Position numbers and translations under genes: made by a program | DNA from: Bacteroides sp. 43_108 | GTDB lineage: Bacteria; Bacteroidota; Bacteroidia; Bacteroidales; Bacteroidaceae | Assembly (NCBI GenBank): GCA_001915545.1 | Contig: MNQS01000022.1 | Span: forward strand, 62,001 to 126,000 | Direction of reading: 5' to 3' | Length of the DNA stretch: 64,000 nucleotides | Shown: one piece after another, positions 19,049 to 29,027 of the stretch | Numbering within the stretch: the stretch's first letter is position 1 | Layout: the number at the start of each line of letters is the position of its first letter | The notes under the pieces: model-generated | What the model saw: the letters and a program-made list of their open reading frames with translations, nothing else | What the model was told of the DNA's origin: nothing | The model's database searches: none

Positions 19049-19182
19049 TTGTTTTTAGTTTTTAGGAGAAAATAAGGATTTTCATTTCTGTTTTTATATC
19101 GCTTGTCGTTTTTTATGATTCGGATACATTGTAGTTTATTATGGTTTTAAGGATGGATATTTTATTTTAATGTTTTTTGTAT

Positions 19183-19190
19183 TATCTTTG
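19183..19190 (+). promoter_or_regulatory. -7 element for the metalloprotease gene
   Basis: TATCTTTG matches TAnnTTTG and lies 78 bp before the ATG. No TTTG is found at the -33 position. Confidence 0.5.
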
Positions 19191-19267
19191 CCATACCTAC
19201 GAACAAATATATAAGTTGGGGGTGTTTATAAATTTTTGTGTTAATAAAATAGTGGGGTAAAGCACTT

Positions 19268-22200
19268 ATGAAAAAAATCAAGTTCTTGTTTTTTGCTGTG
19301 GCTTTTGCCGTGGCGCAGATATGCAGTGCAGTCATTGCGTATCCTGGTTGGATTGATTTCAAACAACCCGATGGTACAATTGTGAAAATACGTCTGCACG
19401 GCAGTGAGTTTGTAAAGTGGGCGGAAAGTGAAGATGGTTACACACTTCTCTATGATTCGCATGGTAACCTTGTGTTTGCAGATATTGATTCCAATGGCGA
19501 TTTGAAACCAACTGATATGTTGGCCGTTAATATTAACGAACGTAATGTAAATGTGAGGATGAGGCTTCAGACCATTGATAAGAAGCTCGCATTTTCTTCA
19601 CGTCAGGTCAATATGCTTAATCAGGCCGCAGAGGCTCGTCGGCGTACGATAGCCAGTTTGTCCGACAGCAAGAAACCTATTGTAGGCACAAGAAAAATGT
19701 TGCTCATACTGGTTGATTTTCAAGATTATAAGTTTCAGAAGACCAAGCAGGATTTCGAGATGCTCATGAACCAGCTCGATTATACAGGTGATGGTCGTTA
19801 CGGAAGTGTGCGCGATTTTTATCGTGAGAACTCTTTCGGAAAACTGGATTTGACGACAGACGTTGCTGGTGTTTATCATCTTGCCAATGTACGTGCTTAT
19901 TATGGTGGCAATAATGGTCTTGGGCAAGATTTGAGACCTCATGAAATGGCTCTTGAAGCTGTTACGATGGCAGATGCAGATGTCAATTATGCTGATTACG
20001 ACAACGATGGCGATGGTACAGTAGACGGTGTACATATAATCTATGCTGGTCCGGGCGAAGAGGCTGGTGGAGGCAGTGATTGCATTTGGGCTCATTCGTG
20101 GAGCATATCAGCCAGACTTGACGGTAAAATGATAAATAAGTATTCTTGTTCACCGGAAATCCGTGGCTCTAGGGGAAGCAATATTACACATATTGGTGTA
20201 ATTTGCCATGAGTTGGGGCACGTACTTGGATGCATGGACTTTTATGATACAAATTATAAAACTGGTGGACAATATGAAGGAACCGGAAATTGGGATTTGA
20301 TGGCTTCTGGAAACTGGAATGGTGATGGGGCATGTCCTGCTCATTTTAATCCATATGTCAAAATATATGATTTTGGATGGGCTGAACCGAAAATGTTCAA
20401 TGAAGCCACTTATGTCACGTTGTATCCAAAGTCTGAAGAAGGTTTTGTTAGAATAAACACACAGACAGAAGATGAATATTTTCTTGTTGAATATAGAAGC
20501 AAAAATGGCTTTGATTCATGCATACCTGGAAATGGACTTATGATCTATCGTGCATCAGAAGGGTTAAGTCGTTACTATTCCAATAGTATAAATGCTAAAC
20601 ATAGGCAACAGTTTTATCCTTTATGTGCTAATTCTGAATTTTCAATACCAAATGAGATTCCGGAGTCATATGGAAATGTCAATAGTCCGTCAACTCCTTT
20701 TCCTGGGACTTTGAATGTTAAGGAGTTAACAGATTATTCTAAACCTGGTATGATTAATTGGAATGGTGCTCCCACGGATTTATCTATTACAGAAATAGAG
20801 GAAGATGCAGAAAACAGGTATGTTACTTTTAATTATGCAGGTTGTACTGATGCGTATAGCTTTGTTGTATCGGAAACCACAGAATCCTCTGTTGCTCTTT
20901 CTTGGAAAATGAAAAAGAATGTTATAGTCATGTTGGCAGTTAGTAAAGAACCGATTTTTGGAACTCCTGAAAATCGTTTATATAATATTGGTGAGACGAT
21001 TAATGGAGGAGGTTCTGTCATATATTTAGGTAACGGATTGTCTTATATTCATAATAATTTGGACGAACGTAATTTGTATTATTACAAGTTGTTCTGTTAT
21101 GATGAAATCAAAGACAAATGGATTAGCGTTAATACGCGAGAGGCCAGAACAGTTGTTGGAGTTATGCATACAAAAATTTTCCGTGAAGATTTTAGTTCAG
21201 GTATCATGAACTCCAATTGGAAACAAGAACATATCATAGGTAATACAGATTGGAAAGTTGACAGTTTGTTTGAGAATGATGACAAAATGCTTATTTTCTG
21301 TGCATACGATAATAAAGATTATGCTAATCAAAAAACGAGGATTATTTTGCCCCAATTTGATTTTTCAGGAATGAAATGCGCTATGCTTTCATTTAAATTT
21401 TTAAACAAGCTAAGGGATATGGAGATTGATTATAGATTATCTCCAGATGGGCCTTGGAATAATCTGGCAAATATCGAATCCTCATATGAAGATGGAATGC
21501 CGTATGTAGAGGAAATTTTGAATGATACATCTGTCGTATATATAAAATTACCGCAGCTGACATCTACTTATGAAATATCTTTTGTTGCAGATTATGTCAG
21601 ACGTGGAGATGGTACAAGTTATGGAATAGGTGAGTATGAGCTCGCATTAATCGATAATTTGAAAATTGATGCTGATTATGATGTTTTTATATTAACAGAG
21701 AAACCAAAGTTTGTTGCTAACAATACTGCAGAATTTCATTGTACTGCTTATAGTGGTATTTTGACTTATTCTGAGTGTGGAGTTCAATGGAGTACCGATT
21801 CAAAATATTGGATAAATGTACCTATGAATGATGAAGATGTAGTGTTATTGGAAGATCTGCCCAAGAATACACATATATATTACCGTGCATATGCAGTTCT
21901 GCCGTTAAACAAAATGGCTTATGGTGAAATAAAAAGTTTTACCACACTTGGATTTGAGAAAGGAAAAGGAACTTCTGATGCACCATTTGTTATCAGTGGT
22001 GAACAAGACTGGGAACTTTTAAAATCTACTATACAAAATGGAAATGACTGTTCTGGATTATTCTTCGTATTGGGGAATTCGTTTATAATGAATCCATCGA
22101 AAAATGATATTAATGGAACTTTTAATGGGTATTTTGACGGAAATGGATTTACATTGACAATGCAAGGTAATCTGGAACCTCTTTTTGTAACTTTAGGTGA

Positions 22201-25200
22201 GAATTCAGTTGTGACCGATTTGAATATAGAAGCAGATGGTATAGAAACTCCGAAATTTAGTGATAGATTTTCGACTATTAGTTATTATAATTTGGGTACG
22301 ATTTCAAAATGCAGCGTAAGATTATCCAATTTGATACCATTAAAAGAAAAGATATCTCTAGGAGGATTGTGCTATATGAATTACGGATGTATATTGTCTT
22401 GTAAATCTGAAATTGAAGCAAAATCTATAAGGATGGATTGTGGTGGAATATGTAATGTTAATTATAATATAATAGCGGATTGCGTTTTCAATGGAAAATT
22501 AGTTGCCAACAATAATTATAGTTTAGGTGGAATAGCTGAATTAAATAGCAATTCATCAAGAGGTAGTAATGATTTGCATGGTAAAATATATAATTGCATC
22601 AACAATGCCACACTTGAAGCTTACGAATTGAATGGAGATTCTCAAAGTGGTTCAATGGGAGGTATTTGCTCTTTGAATTATGCTGTTATTGATGGATGCA
22701 TAAATAAAGGAAGTCTAAATATTCTTGTTGGCGGTACTTCTGCTGGAGGTATTTGTAGTTCAATGGGTGGTAACGCAAAAGTTAGCAATTGCTATAATCT
22801 TGGAAATATATCTGCTAAGCGAGTTGAAAGAAATCACTCATCTGTTTCAATAGGAGGCATAGTTGGAAGTGTCAGTGGAAGGGATTTATATATAAATAAT
22901 TGTTATTCTTCGTCTGAAATTTTTACAGAACAATACATTTATAGCGAAGTTCATGAAATTATAGGACATTATAGAGATCAATGTACCGTAAGAAACTGTT
23001 TTTATACCGGAGTATATACTGATGCACATGCTGAAAAGTGTACAAAGGAAGAATTATCTTCACAGAATATTATTGATCGGTTGAACATGTCTGAAAATAC
23101 AAATACTTGGATATTAGTAGGTGACCATCCAATCTTAAAACATGAGCAGACTGGTGTTACTGTATTATTTGATGATACATTTAGTAGTAGTGATTCTGAG
23201 ATAATAATTCCATGGATATGTACAGGTGATAAAGTGCTTGAATGTGGTATCCAATGGAAAGAGGAAGGAACAAATTCCTGGAATTATATAAAAAAAGATA
23301 AAGATATAGCTCAAAAAACAGTTCTAAATGATTTACCTTCTTCTTTTCCTGTAGAAGTAAGGATTTATGCTGTAACATTGGATGAAAGTGTAATTTATTC
23401 AGGTATTGAAAGATTGGCCACGCAATTTTCTAGTATTGGTGATAAGAAAGACCCTCATCTTATAAGTGATTATAGTGATTTGCTTGCATTTAATAATCTG
23501 GTATGGAATGGTTATTATTTTGCCGGGGAAATTGTTAAATTGACTTGTGACATAGACTTGAAAGGAAATAAAGGTGTATTTTGGAATCCAATACGTTCAC
23601 GTTATAATGATGGGACATTTGATGGCGAAAATGATGGCTTCAATGGCGAATTCGATGGTGACGGACATTCAATAAGCAACATGTACATTAAAACAAACAG
23701 TGGTTGTGCGGGGTTCTTTGCTAATTTTGACGGTTATATTCATGACCTGACAATTGTAGAAAGTAATATAGTTTCAAATGCATTGCCTAATGACAATAAC
23801 GGTTTTGTTGGTGTTGGTGGTATTGTTGGTGTCGGATTGTACAATGATATATTCCCATGTGTAGTTGAAAGATGTGCTTTTACAGGTACTATATCAGGTG
23901 GTAATCCTGTAGGAGGTATAATGGGGACAGGATATATGGGAGCTGTGAAGGATTGTTATGTCGTAGGTTCAATTAATTATACAAATTCTATTGGTGAGAT
24001 AATTGTAAACAACGGAGTGGTTGTTGCAGAAGGGTTATTTATGGGTGGTATTATTGGAATTGGAAGTGCTGATGGTTGTTATTTTCAAGGAAATATAACA
24101 TCGATAGAAGAATCTGAAAATATAACTTCTGGTCCTATAAGCGGTAAATATATTGGTTCTTATAATGAAAGAAATAATAATTGTTATTACAATTTATTTT
24201 CTGATTACAAATTTTCTAATTATAGTGATGATGAAATGTTGGATTTATATGTGATGCAATCAGATTTGTTTCTGGAAAAATTACGTGACAGCATATGGGT
24301 ACGTGCTGATCACGTGAATGATGGTTTGCCTGTTATTGCCTCTTGTGGAGATAGTAGAGTTACAACTTTTGAGGCCTATAACAACTATTATGGTGATGTT
24401 GTTCTTTCCGGAATTTATTATCAAGGAGTTGATAGTGTTTATCGCGTACACGGCTTCAAGTGGTTTACAACAAATACTGGAGAAATAGCTGTAAAAGATA
24501 TTGTCAGTGAAGATTTCTCTAATCCATATACTTGCATATTGCCTAATAATAGTATAGGAAGTACTGAAATAAATTATATAGCATATTCTGCTTTGAATAA
24601 TGATACTCTTTGGGGTGAATGGAAGTCTTTTAATCCTAATGTAATTACTCCTCAGGTCTACATAATGTCTGTAGTTTCACGTGAAAGAGATCTTTCTGAA
24701 GTCTGTTATTCTGTGAATAAAGGAACTTATGTCTTAAACGAATGTGTTTTGACTTATTATCCTAAAAATGAACCACAATATGCACGTCAAATAAATATAG
24801 ATCCTGATTTGTCCCGATTTATTATTAAAGGAATTAATAATGATACATGGTATGAATGTTTTATTACTATAAAGACTGATTCTGGCTTTAAATATGAAAG
24901 TAATAAATTTGAGTGGTTTCATCAATCCCAATCGGATGTCTATAAGATTACATATATGATTGACGGCAATGTTTTTGCAGTTGTTCCTTTAAGGAGTGGC
25001 GAGAAAATTGTACCGATAGAAGTGCCTGAAATTGATGGGTATGAATTCTCAGGTTGGGACATCCCTTATGAGTACATGCCTGAAAAGGACATTGTAGTAT
25101 ATGGCACTTATATTTCTACAGATATAGAGATGCCGTCCGAGGATGAACGTTTGGTTGATGTATATGCTGTCGACGGTCGTCGGGTTATGAGCCGGACAAC

Positions 25201-25273
25201 GATGGCTGAAGCAAGAAAAACATTGCCTAAGGGAATATACATTATAGAAAGACGTAAATTTCTTATCAGATAA
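19268..25273 (+). CDS. Large secreted M6-type metalloprotease with GLUG, InlB-like and sorting domains
   Basis: This is a 2001-residue exported protein. A signal peptide (about 1-21) is followed by a propeptide-like segment and an M6 (immune inhibitor A-like) peptidase domain. The zinc site is HELGHVLGCMD (His314, Glu315, His318, Asp324), and YDNDGDGTVDG nearby probably binds calcium. Fibronectin-like and concanavalin-like segments follow (about 530-830). GLUG-type repeats occur in two blocks (about 940-1300 and 1450-1660) with recurring FNGxFDGxGxxL and GGIxG motifs. An InlB-type repeat (about 1890-1950, ending in YGTYI) comes next. The last ~45 residues (VDVYAVDGRRV ... LPKGIYIIERRK) look like a type IX secretion sorting domain. 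Secretion to the cell surface or medium is therefore likely. Confidence 0.8.
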   Translation: MKKIKFLFFAVAFAVAQICSAVIAYPGWIDFKQPDGTIVKIRLHGSEFVKWAESEDGYTLLYDSHGNLVFADIDSNGDLKPTDMLAVNINERNVNVRMRLQTIDKKLAFSSRQVNMLNQAAEARRRTIASLSDSKKPIVGTRKMLLILVDFQDYKFQKTKQDFEMLMNQLDYTGDGRYGSVRDFYRENSFGKLDLTTDVAGVYHLANVRAYYGGNNGLGQDLRPHEMALEAVTMADADVNYADYDNDGDGTVDGVHIIYAGPGEEAGGGSDCIWAHSWSISARLDGKMINKYSCSPEIRGSRGSNITHIGVICHELGHVLGCMDFYDTNYKTGGQYEGTGNWDLMASGNWNGDGACPAHFNPYVKIYDFGWAEPKMFNEATYVTLYPKSEEGFVRINTQTEDEYFLVEYRSKNGFDSCIPGNGLMIYRASEGLSRYYSNSINAKHRQQFYPLCANSEFSIPNEIPESYGNVNSPSTPFPGTLNVKELTDYSKPGMINWNGAPTDLSITEIEEDAENRYVTFNYAGCTDAYSFVVSETTESSVALSWKMKKNVIVMLAVSKEPIFGTPENRLYNIGETINGGGSVIYLGNGLSYIHNNLDERNLYYYKLFCYDEIKDKWISVNTREARTVVGVMHTKIFREDFSSGIMNSNWKQEHIIGNTDWKVDSLFENDDKMLIFCAYDNKDYANQKTRIILPQFDFSGMKCAMLSFKFLNKLRDMEIDYRLSPDGPWNNLANIESSYEDGMPYVEEILNDTSVVYIKLPQLTSTYEISFVADYVRRGDGTSYGIGEYELALIDNLKIDADYDVFILTEKPKFVANNTAEFHCTAYSGILTYSECGVQWSTDSKYWINVPMNDEDVVLLEDLPKNTHIYYRAYAVLPLNKMAYGEIKSFTTLGFEKGKGTSDAPFVISGEQDWELLKSTIQNGNDCSGLFFVLGNSFIMNPSKNDINGTFNGYFDGNGFTLTMQGNLEPLFVTLGENSVVTDLNIEADGIETPKFSDRFSTISYYNLGTISKCSVRLSNLIPLKEKISLGGLCYMNYGCILSCKSEIEAKSIRMDCGGICNVNYNIIADCVFNGKLVANNNYSLGGIAELNSNSSRGSNDLHGKIYNCINNATLEAYELNGDSQSGSMGGICSLNYAVIDGCINKGSLNILVGGTSAGGICSSMGGNAKVSNCYNLGNISAKRVERNHSSVSIGGIVGSVSGRDLYINNCYSSSEIFTEQYIYSEVHEIIGHYRDQCTVRNCFYTGVYTDAHAEKCTKEELSSQNIIDRLNMSENTNTWILVGDHPILKHEQTGVTVLFDDTFSSSDSEIIIPWICTGDKVLECGIQWKEEGTNSWNYIKKDKDIAQKTVLNDLPSSFPVEVRIYAVTLDESVIYSGIERLATQFSSIGDKKDPHLISDYSDLLAFNNLVWNGYYFAGEIVKLTCDIDLKGNKGVFWNPIRSRYNDGTFDGENDGFNGEFDGDGHSISNMYIKTNSGCAGFFANFDGYIHDLTIVESNIVSNALPNDNNGFVGVGGIVGVGLYNDIFPCVVERCAFTGTISGGNPVGGIMGTGYMGAVKDCYVVGSINYTNSIGEIIVNNGVVVAEGLFMGGIIGIGSADGCYFQGNITSIEESENITSGPISGKYIGSYNERNNNCYYNLFSDYKFSNYSDDEMLDLYVMQSDLFLEKLRDSIWVRADHVNDGLPVIASCGDSRVTTFEAYNNYYGDVVLSGIYYQGVDSVYRVHGFKWFTTNTGEIAVKDIVSEDFSNPYTCILPNNSIGSTEINYIAYSALNNDTLWGEWKSFNPNVITPQVYIMSVVSRERDLSEVCYSVNKGTYVLNECVLTYYPKNEPQYARQINIDPDLSRFIIKGINNDTWYECFITIKTDSGFKYESNKFEWFHQSQSDVYKITYMIDGNVFAVVPLRSGEKIVPIEVPEIDGYEFSGWDIPYEYMPEKDIVVYGTYISTDIEMPSEDERLVDVYAVDGRRVMSRTTMAEARKTLPKGIYIIERRKFLIR

Positions 25274-25285
25274 ATGATTGTTTAT

Positions 25286-25340
25286 AAAATGTCGGCGGAT
25301 TACAAACAAAATTTGTAGAATGCCGGCATTTTTTATTTTT
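25286..25340 (+). terminator. Terminator of the metalloprotease gene
   Basis: The outer stem is AAAATGTCGGC with GCCGGCATTTT (25286-25296 with 25323-25333, G-U pairs allowed) and the inner stem is TACAAA/TTTGTA; a T-run follows. The rest of the 313-bp gap before carB (25341-25586) is A/T-rich. It holds a TATATTTG at 25340-25347, too far from carB to assign, and nothing else I can identify. Confidence 0.75.
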
Positions 25341-25586
25341 ATATTTGTTGATGTTATTGTATACGGCAACAATCTGAAATCCTGTTTCGGCTTGTTGTGT
25401 ATGTTGTGAAGATACGTATATCGCCTTTAGTGATTGTTTTTTTATTTTGGAATTTCCGAAAGTGGTCTTTAACTATTTGTTTTTTTCAAAATATGTTGTT
25501 TCTTTACGACATGTTGCAAACAAGTGTTGATGTATTATCACATTCTTTGTTGCTTATCGAATCTATTAAAAACATAATAAACCAAC

Positions 25587-28500
25587 ATGAAAACAAAACT
25601 GAAGAAAGTCCTGGTCCTGGGATCGGGCGCACTGAAGATCGGACAGGCTGGAGAGTTTGACTATTCGGGTTCGCAGGCTTTGAAGGCTTTGCGCGAGGAG
25701 GGCATAAGCTCTGTTCTGATCAATCCAAATATTGCAACGATACAGACGTCGGAAGGTATTGCCGACAGGGTATATTTCCTGCCGGTGAACACGCATTTCG
25801 TTACAGAAATAATCAAGAAAGAGCGTCCTGACGGCATTCTGCTTGCTTTCGGTGGACAGACGGCGCTCAACTGCGGTACTGAGTTGTACAACACGGGTGT
25901 GCTTGCAGAGTATGGCGTGGAAGTATTGGGTACATCAGTAGAGGCCATAATGAACACTGAGGACCGTGACCTCTTTGTGAGAAAGCTCAACGAGATAGCA
26001 ATGAAGACTCCGGTGAGCCAGGCCGTGGAGAATATGGAAGATGCACTTGCTGCTGCACGCCGTATAGGTTATCCGGTGATGATTCGTTCAGCATACGCAC
26101 TCGGAGGATTGGGCAGCGGTATTTGTCCTGACGAACAAAGATTCATAGAACTGGCCGAGAGTGCGTTTACATTCTCTCCTCAGATTCTGGTGGAGGAATC
26201 GCTCAAGGGATGGAAGGAAATTGAGTTTGAGGTTATCCGTGATGCGAACGACCATTGTTTCACTGTGGCAAGCATGGAGAATTTCGACCCGCTTGGCATA
26301 CATACAGGAGAGTCGATAGTCGTTGCTCCTACATGTTCGTTGACAGAGGAGCAGGTGAGCATGCTTCAGGAACTTTCAAAAAAATGTATACGTCATTTAG
26401 GTATAGTAGGTGAGTGCAACATTCAGTATGCGTTCAATGCTGAGACCAACGACTATCGTGTCATTGAGGTCAATGCTCGTCTGAGCCGTTCATCTGCACT
26501 TGCTTCCAAGGCAACTGGTTATCCGCTTGCGTTTGTAGCTGCAAAAATCGGTTTGGGATATACACTCGACGAGATAGGCGAGATGGGTACACCGAATTCA
26601 GCCTATGTGGCACCGTCGCTCGACTATCTCATCTGCAAGATTCCGCGTTGGGACTTGACGAAGTTTGCAGGCGTTTCCCGCAGAATCGGTTCAAGCATGA
26701 AGTCTGTGGGCGAAATAATGTCCATCGGACGTTCATTTGAGGAAATCATACAGAAGGGTCTGCGAATGATTGGTCAGGGCATGCACGGATTCGTTGGCAA
26801 CGACCATACACGTTTCGAGGATTTGGACGATGAGCTGGCCAATCCTACAGACTTGCGTATATTTGCCATAGCTCAGGCTTTGGAGGAGGGTTACTCTGTA
26901 GACCGCATATACGAGCTTACTAAAATTGATCCGTGGTTCATCAGCAGACTGAAGAATATAGTTGATTTCAAGCATACTCTTCAGGGATACAACAAGATTG
27001 AGGATGTTCCGGCAGATGTAATGCGCCGTGCCAAAGTTTTGGGATTCTCAGATTTCCAGATTGCACGCTTCGTCATTAAACCGGAGAACGGCAACATGGA
27101 GAAAGAAAACCTTGAGGTTCGTGCTTATCGTAAGAAGTTAGGCATCTTGCCTGCAGTCAAGCGAATAAATACTGTGGCTTCTGAGCATCCTGACTTGACA
27201 AATTACCTGTACATGACGTATGCTGTTGAAGGATATGACGTGAACTATTATAAGAACGAGAAATCTGTGGTTGTGCTTGGTTCTGGTGCATACAGAATCG
27301 GTTCATCAGTGGAATTCGACTGGTGTTCTGTCAATGCCATTCAGACAGCCCGTCATCTGGGATATAAGTCTATAATGATAAATTACAACCCAGAGACAGT
27401 ATCGACCGACTACGACATGTGCGACCGTCTGTACTTCGATGAACTTTCGTTTGAGCGCGTTCTCGATATCATAGATTTGGAACAGCCTCGTGGAGTAATC
27501 GTCTCAGTCGGCGGTCAGATTCCAAACAATCTGGCAATGAAGCTTTATCGCCAGTCTGTTCCTATACTTGGCACATCGCCTGTATCAATTGACCGTGCTG
27601 AGAACCGCAATAAGTTCTCTGCTATGCTCGATCAGCTTGGCATTGACCAGCCGGCTTGGCAGGAGTTGACCAGCTTGGACGACGTGAAGACATTTGTTGA
27701 AAAGGTGGGCTATCCTGTACTCGTGCGTCCTTCGTATGTTCTCAGCGGTGCTGCTATGAACGTATGCCACAATGAAGAGGAACTGGAGCGTTATCTGCAG
27801 ATGGCGAGCGAGGTTTCAAAGGAATATCCTGTAGTAGTTTCTCAGTTCATGCAGGAAACTAAAGAAATTGAGTTTGATGCAGTTGCACAGCATGGTGAAG
27901 TTGTTGAGTATGCCATTTCGGAACATATCGAATATGCAGGCGTACATTCAGGCGATGCCACTCTGGTGTTCCCTGCTCAGCATATCTATTTTGCAACAGC
28001 AAGACAGATCAAGAAGATAAGCCGCCGCATTGCAAAAGAGTTGAACATTTCCGGTCCTTTCAATATACAGTTCCTTGCCCGCAAGAACGAAGTGAAGGTG
28101 ATAGAATGCAACCTGCGTGCTTCGCGAAGCTTCCCATTTGTATCTAAGGTGTTGAAGCGCAACTTCATAGAGACTGCTACGCGCATCATGCTCGATGCTC
28201 CGTATGCACCGATGGACAAGTCTGAGTTCGACATAGACCGTATAGGTGTTAAGGCTTCTCAGTTCTCTTTTGCACGTCTGCAGAATGCCGACCCTGTGCT
28301 CGGTGTGGACATGTCGTCTACAGGCGAGGTCGGATGTCTCGGCGATGATTTCAATGAGGCCCTTCTCAATGCACTTATGGCTACCGGCTACCGCATTCCG
28401 CAGAAGGCAATTCTTGTTTCTTCTGGTCCTACGAAGTCGAAGGTGGCTCTTCTCGATGCCAGCCAGATGCTTGTTGGACGTGGTTATAAGATATATGCCA

Positions 28501-28811
28501 CAGCTGGTACTGCCGATTTCCTCAATTCGCATGGCATAGAGGCAACACCGGTGCTCTGGCCGGACGAGAAACCTCAAGATGAGAACAATGTGATGAAGAT
28601 GATTGCAGAGCACAAGTTCGACCTGATAGTTAACATTCCGAAAAACAGGTCGAAACGTGAATTGACCAACGGTTACCGTATACGCCGTGCGGCAATTGAC
28701 CATAACATTCCTCTTATGACCAACGACAGGCTTGCAAGGGCTTTCATAGAGGCTTTCTGCGAGACACGCCTTGAGGATATTCAGATAAAGAGCTGGCAGG
28801 AATATAAATGA
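25587..28811 (+). CDS. carB: Carbamoyl-phosphate synthase large subunit
   Basis: The 1074-residue cytoplasmic enzyme makes carbamoyl phosphate from bicarbonate, ATP and glutamine-derived ammonia for pyrimidine and arginine synthesis. Two homologous ATP-grasp halves are visible: VLVLGSGALKIGQAGEFDYSGSQA at the start of the first and VVVLGSGAYRIGSSVEFDWCSVNA at the start of the second (about 565). Each is followed by its ATP-grasp core (YPVMIRSAYALGGLGSG; YPVLVRPSYVLSGAAM). The C-terminal ~140 residues form the MGS-like allosteric domain (KIYATAGTADFL). Length is normal. The small subunit gene carA is not adjacent: a metalloprotease gene lies upstream and GH127 downstream. Confidence 0.95.
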   Translation: MKTKLKKVLVLGSGALKIGQAGEFDYSGSQALKALREEGISSVLINPNIATIQTSEGIADRVYFLPVNTHFVTEIIKKERPDGILLAFGGQTALNCGTELYNTGVLAEYGVEVLGTSVEAIMNTEDRDLFVRKLNEIAMKTPVSQAVENMEDALAAARRIGYPVMIRSAYALGGLGSGICPDEQRFIELAESAFTFSPQILVEESLKGWKEIEFEVIRDANDHCFTVASMENFDPLGIHTGESIVVAPTCSLTEEQVSMLQELSKKCIRHLGIVGECNIQYAFNAETNDYRVIEVNARLSRSSALASKATGYPLAFVAAKIGLGYTLDEIGEMGTPNSAYVAPSLDYLICKIPRWDLTKFAGVSRRIGSSMKSVGEIMSIGRSFEEIIQKGLRMIGQGMHGFVGNDHTRFEDLDDELANPTDLRIFAIAQALEEGYSVDRIYELTKIDPWFISRLKNIVDFKHTLQGYNKIEDVPADVMRRAKVLGFSDFQIARFVIKPENGNMEKENLEVRAYRKKLGILPAVKRINTVASEHPDLTNYLYMTYAVEGYDVNYYKNEKSVVVLGSGAYRIGSSVEFDWCSVNAIQTARHLGYKSIMINYNPETVSTDYDMCDRLYFDELSFERVLDIIDLEQPRGVIVSVGGQIPNNLAMKLYRQSVPILGTSPVSIDRAENRNKFSAMLDQLGIDQPAWQELTSLDDVKTFVEKVGYPVLVRPSYVLSGAAMNVCHNEEELERYLQMASEVSKEYPVVVSQFMQETKEIEFDAVAQHGEVVEYAISEHIEYAGVHSGDATLVFPAQHIYFATARQIKKISRRIAKELNISGPFNIQFLARKNEVKVIECNLRASRSFPFVSKVLKRNFIETATRIMLDAPYAPMDKSEFDIDRIGVKASQFSFARLQNADPVLGVDMSSTGEVGCLGDDFNEALLNALMATGYRIPQKAILVSSGPTKSKVALLDASQMLVGRGYKIYATAGTADFLNSHGIEATPVLWPDEKPQDENNVMKMIAEHKFDLIVNIPKNRSKRELTNGYRIRRAAIDHNIPLMTNDRLARAFIEAFCETRLEDIQIKSWQEYK

Positions 28812-28828
28812 AATGTATGCAGCTGCTT

Positions 28829-28863
28829 GCATCGGAATGATTGAACAATATTTGTTCCGATGC
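28829..28863 (+). other. Small hairpin after carB
   Basis: GCATCGGAA (28829-28837) pairs with TTCCGATGC (28855-28863), 18 bp after the carB stop codon. It has no T-run and may protect the transcript end. Confidence 0.4.
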
Positions 28864-28894
28864 GGCGATTTCTGATGTTAAGTTTTAAATATAG

Positions 28895-28955
28895 TGATAG
28901 CCACATCATTTTGTCGGTTCGACGTATGATATGGCTATCATTGTTTTGTTTTTTC
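28895..28955 (+). terminator. Terminator of carB
   Basis: A 15-bp stem with one mismatch (TGATAGCCACATCAT at 28895-28909 with 28926-28940) is followed by a T-rich tract. Confidence 0.75.
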
Positions 28956-29027
28956 AAATTACTATTTTTGCTGCATAACTTATGCTGGCTGTATGATTGA
29001 AAATAAAAAGTTAAAGTTTAAATAATT

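Noticed and set aside
22300-24200. CRISPR-like or short tandem DNA repeats inside the metalloprotease gene
   Set aside because: The recurring GGIxG and NCY motifs are protein-level GLUG repeats with variable DNA sequence, not regular DNA repeats with spacers.
27948-28832. Long open frame (294 codons) on the minus strand inside carB
   Set aside because: It is antisense to the conserved second half of carB and resembles no protein family; its length comes from the low stop frequency opposite this codon use.
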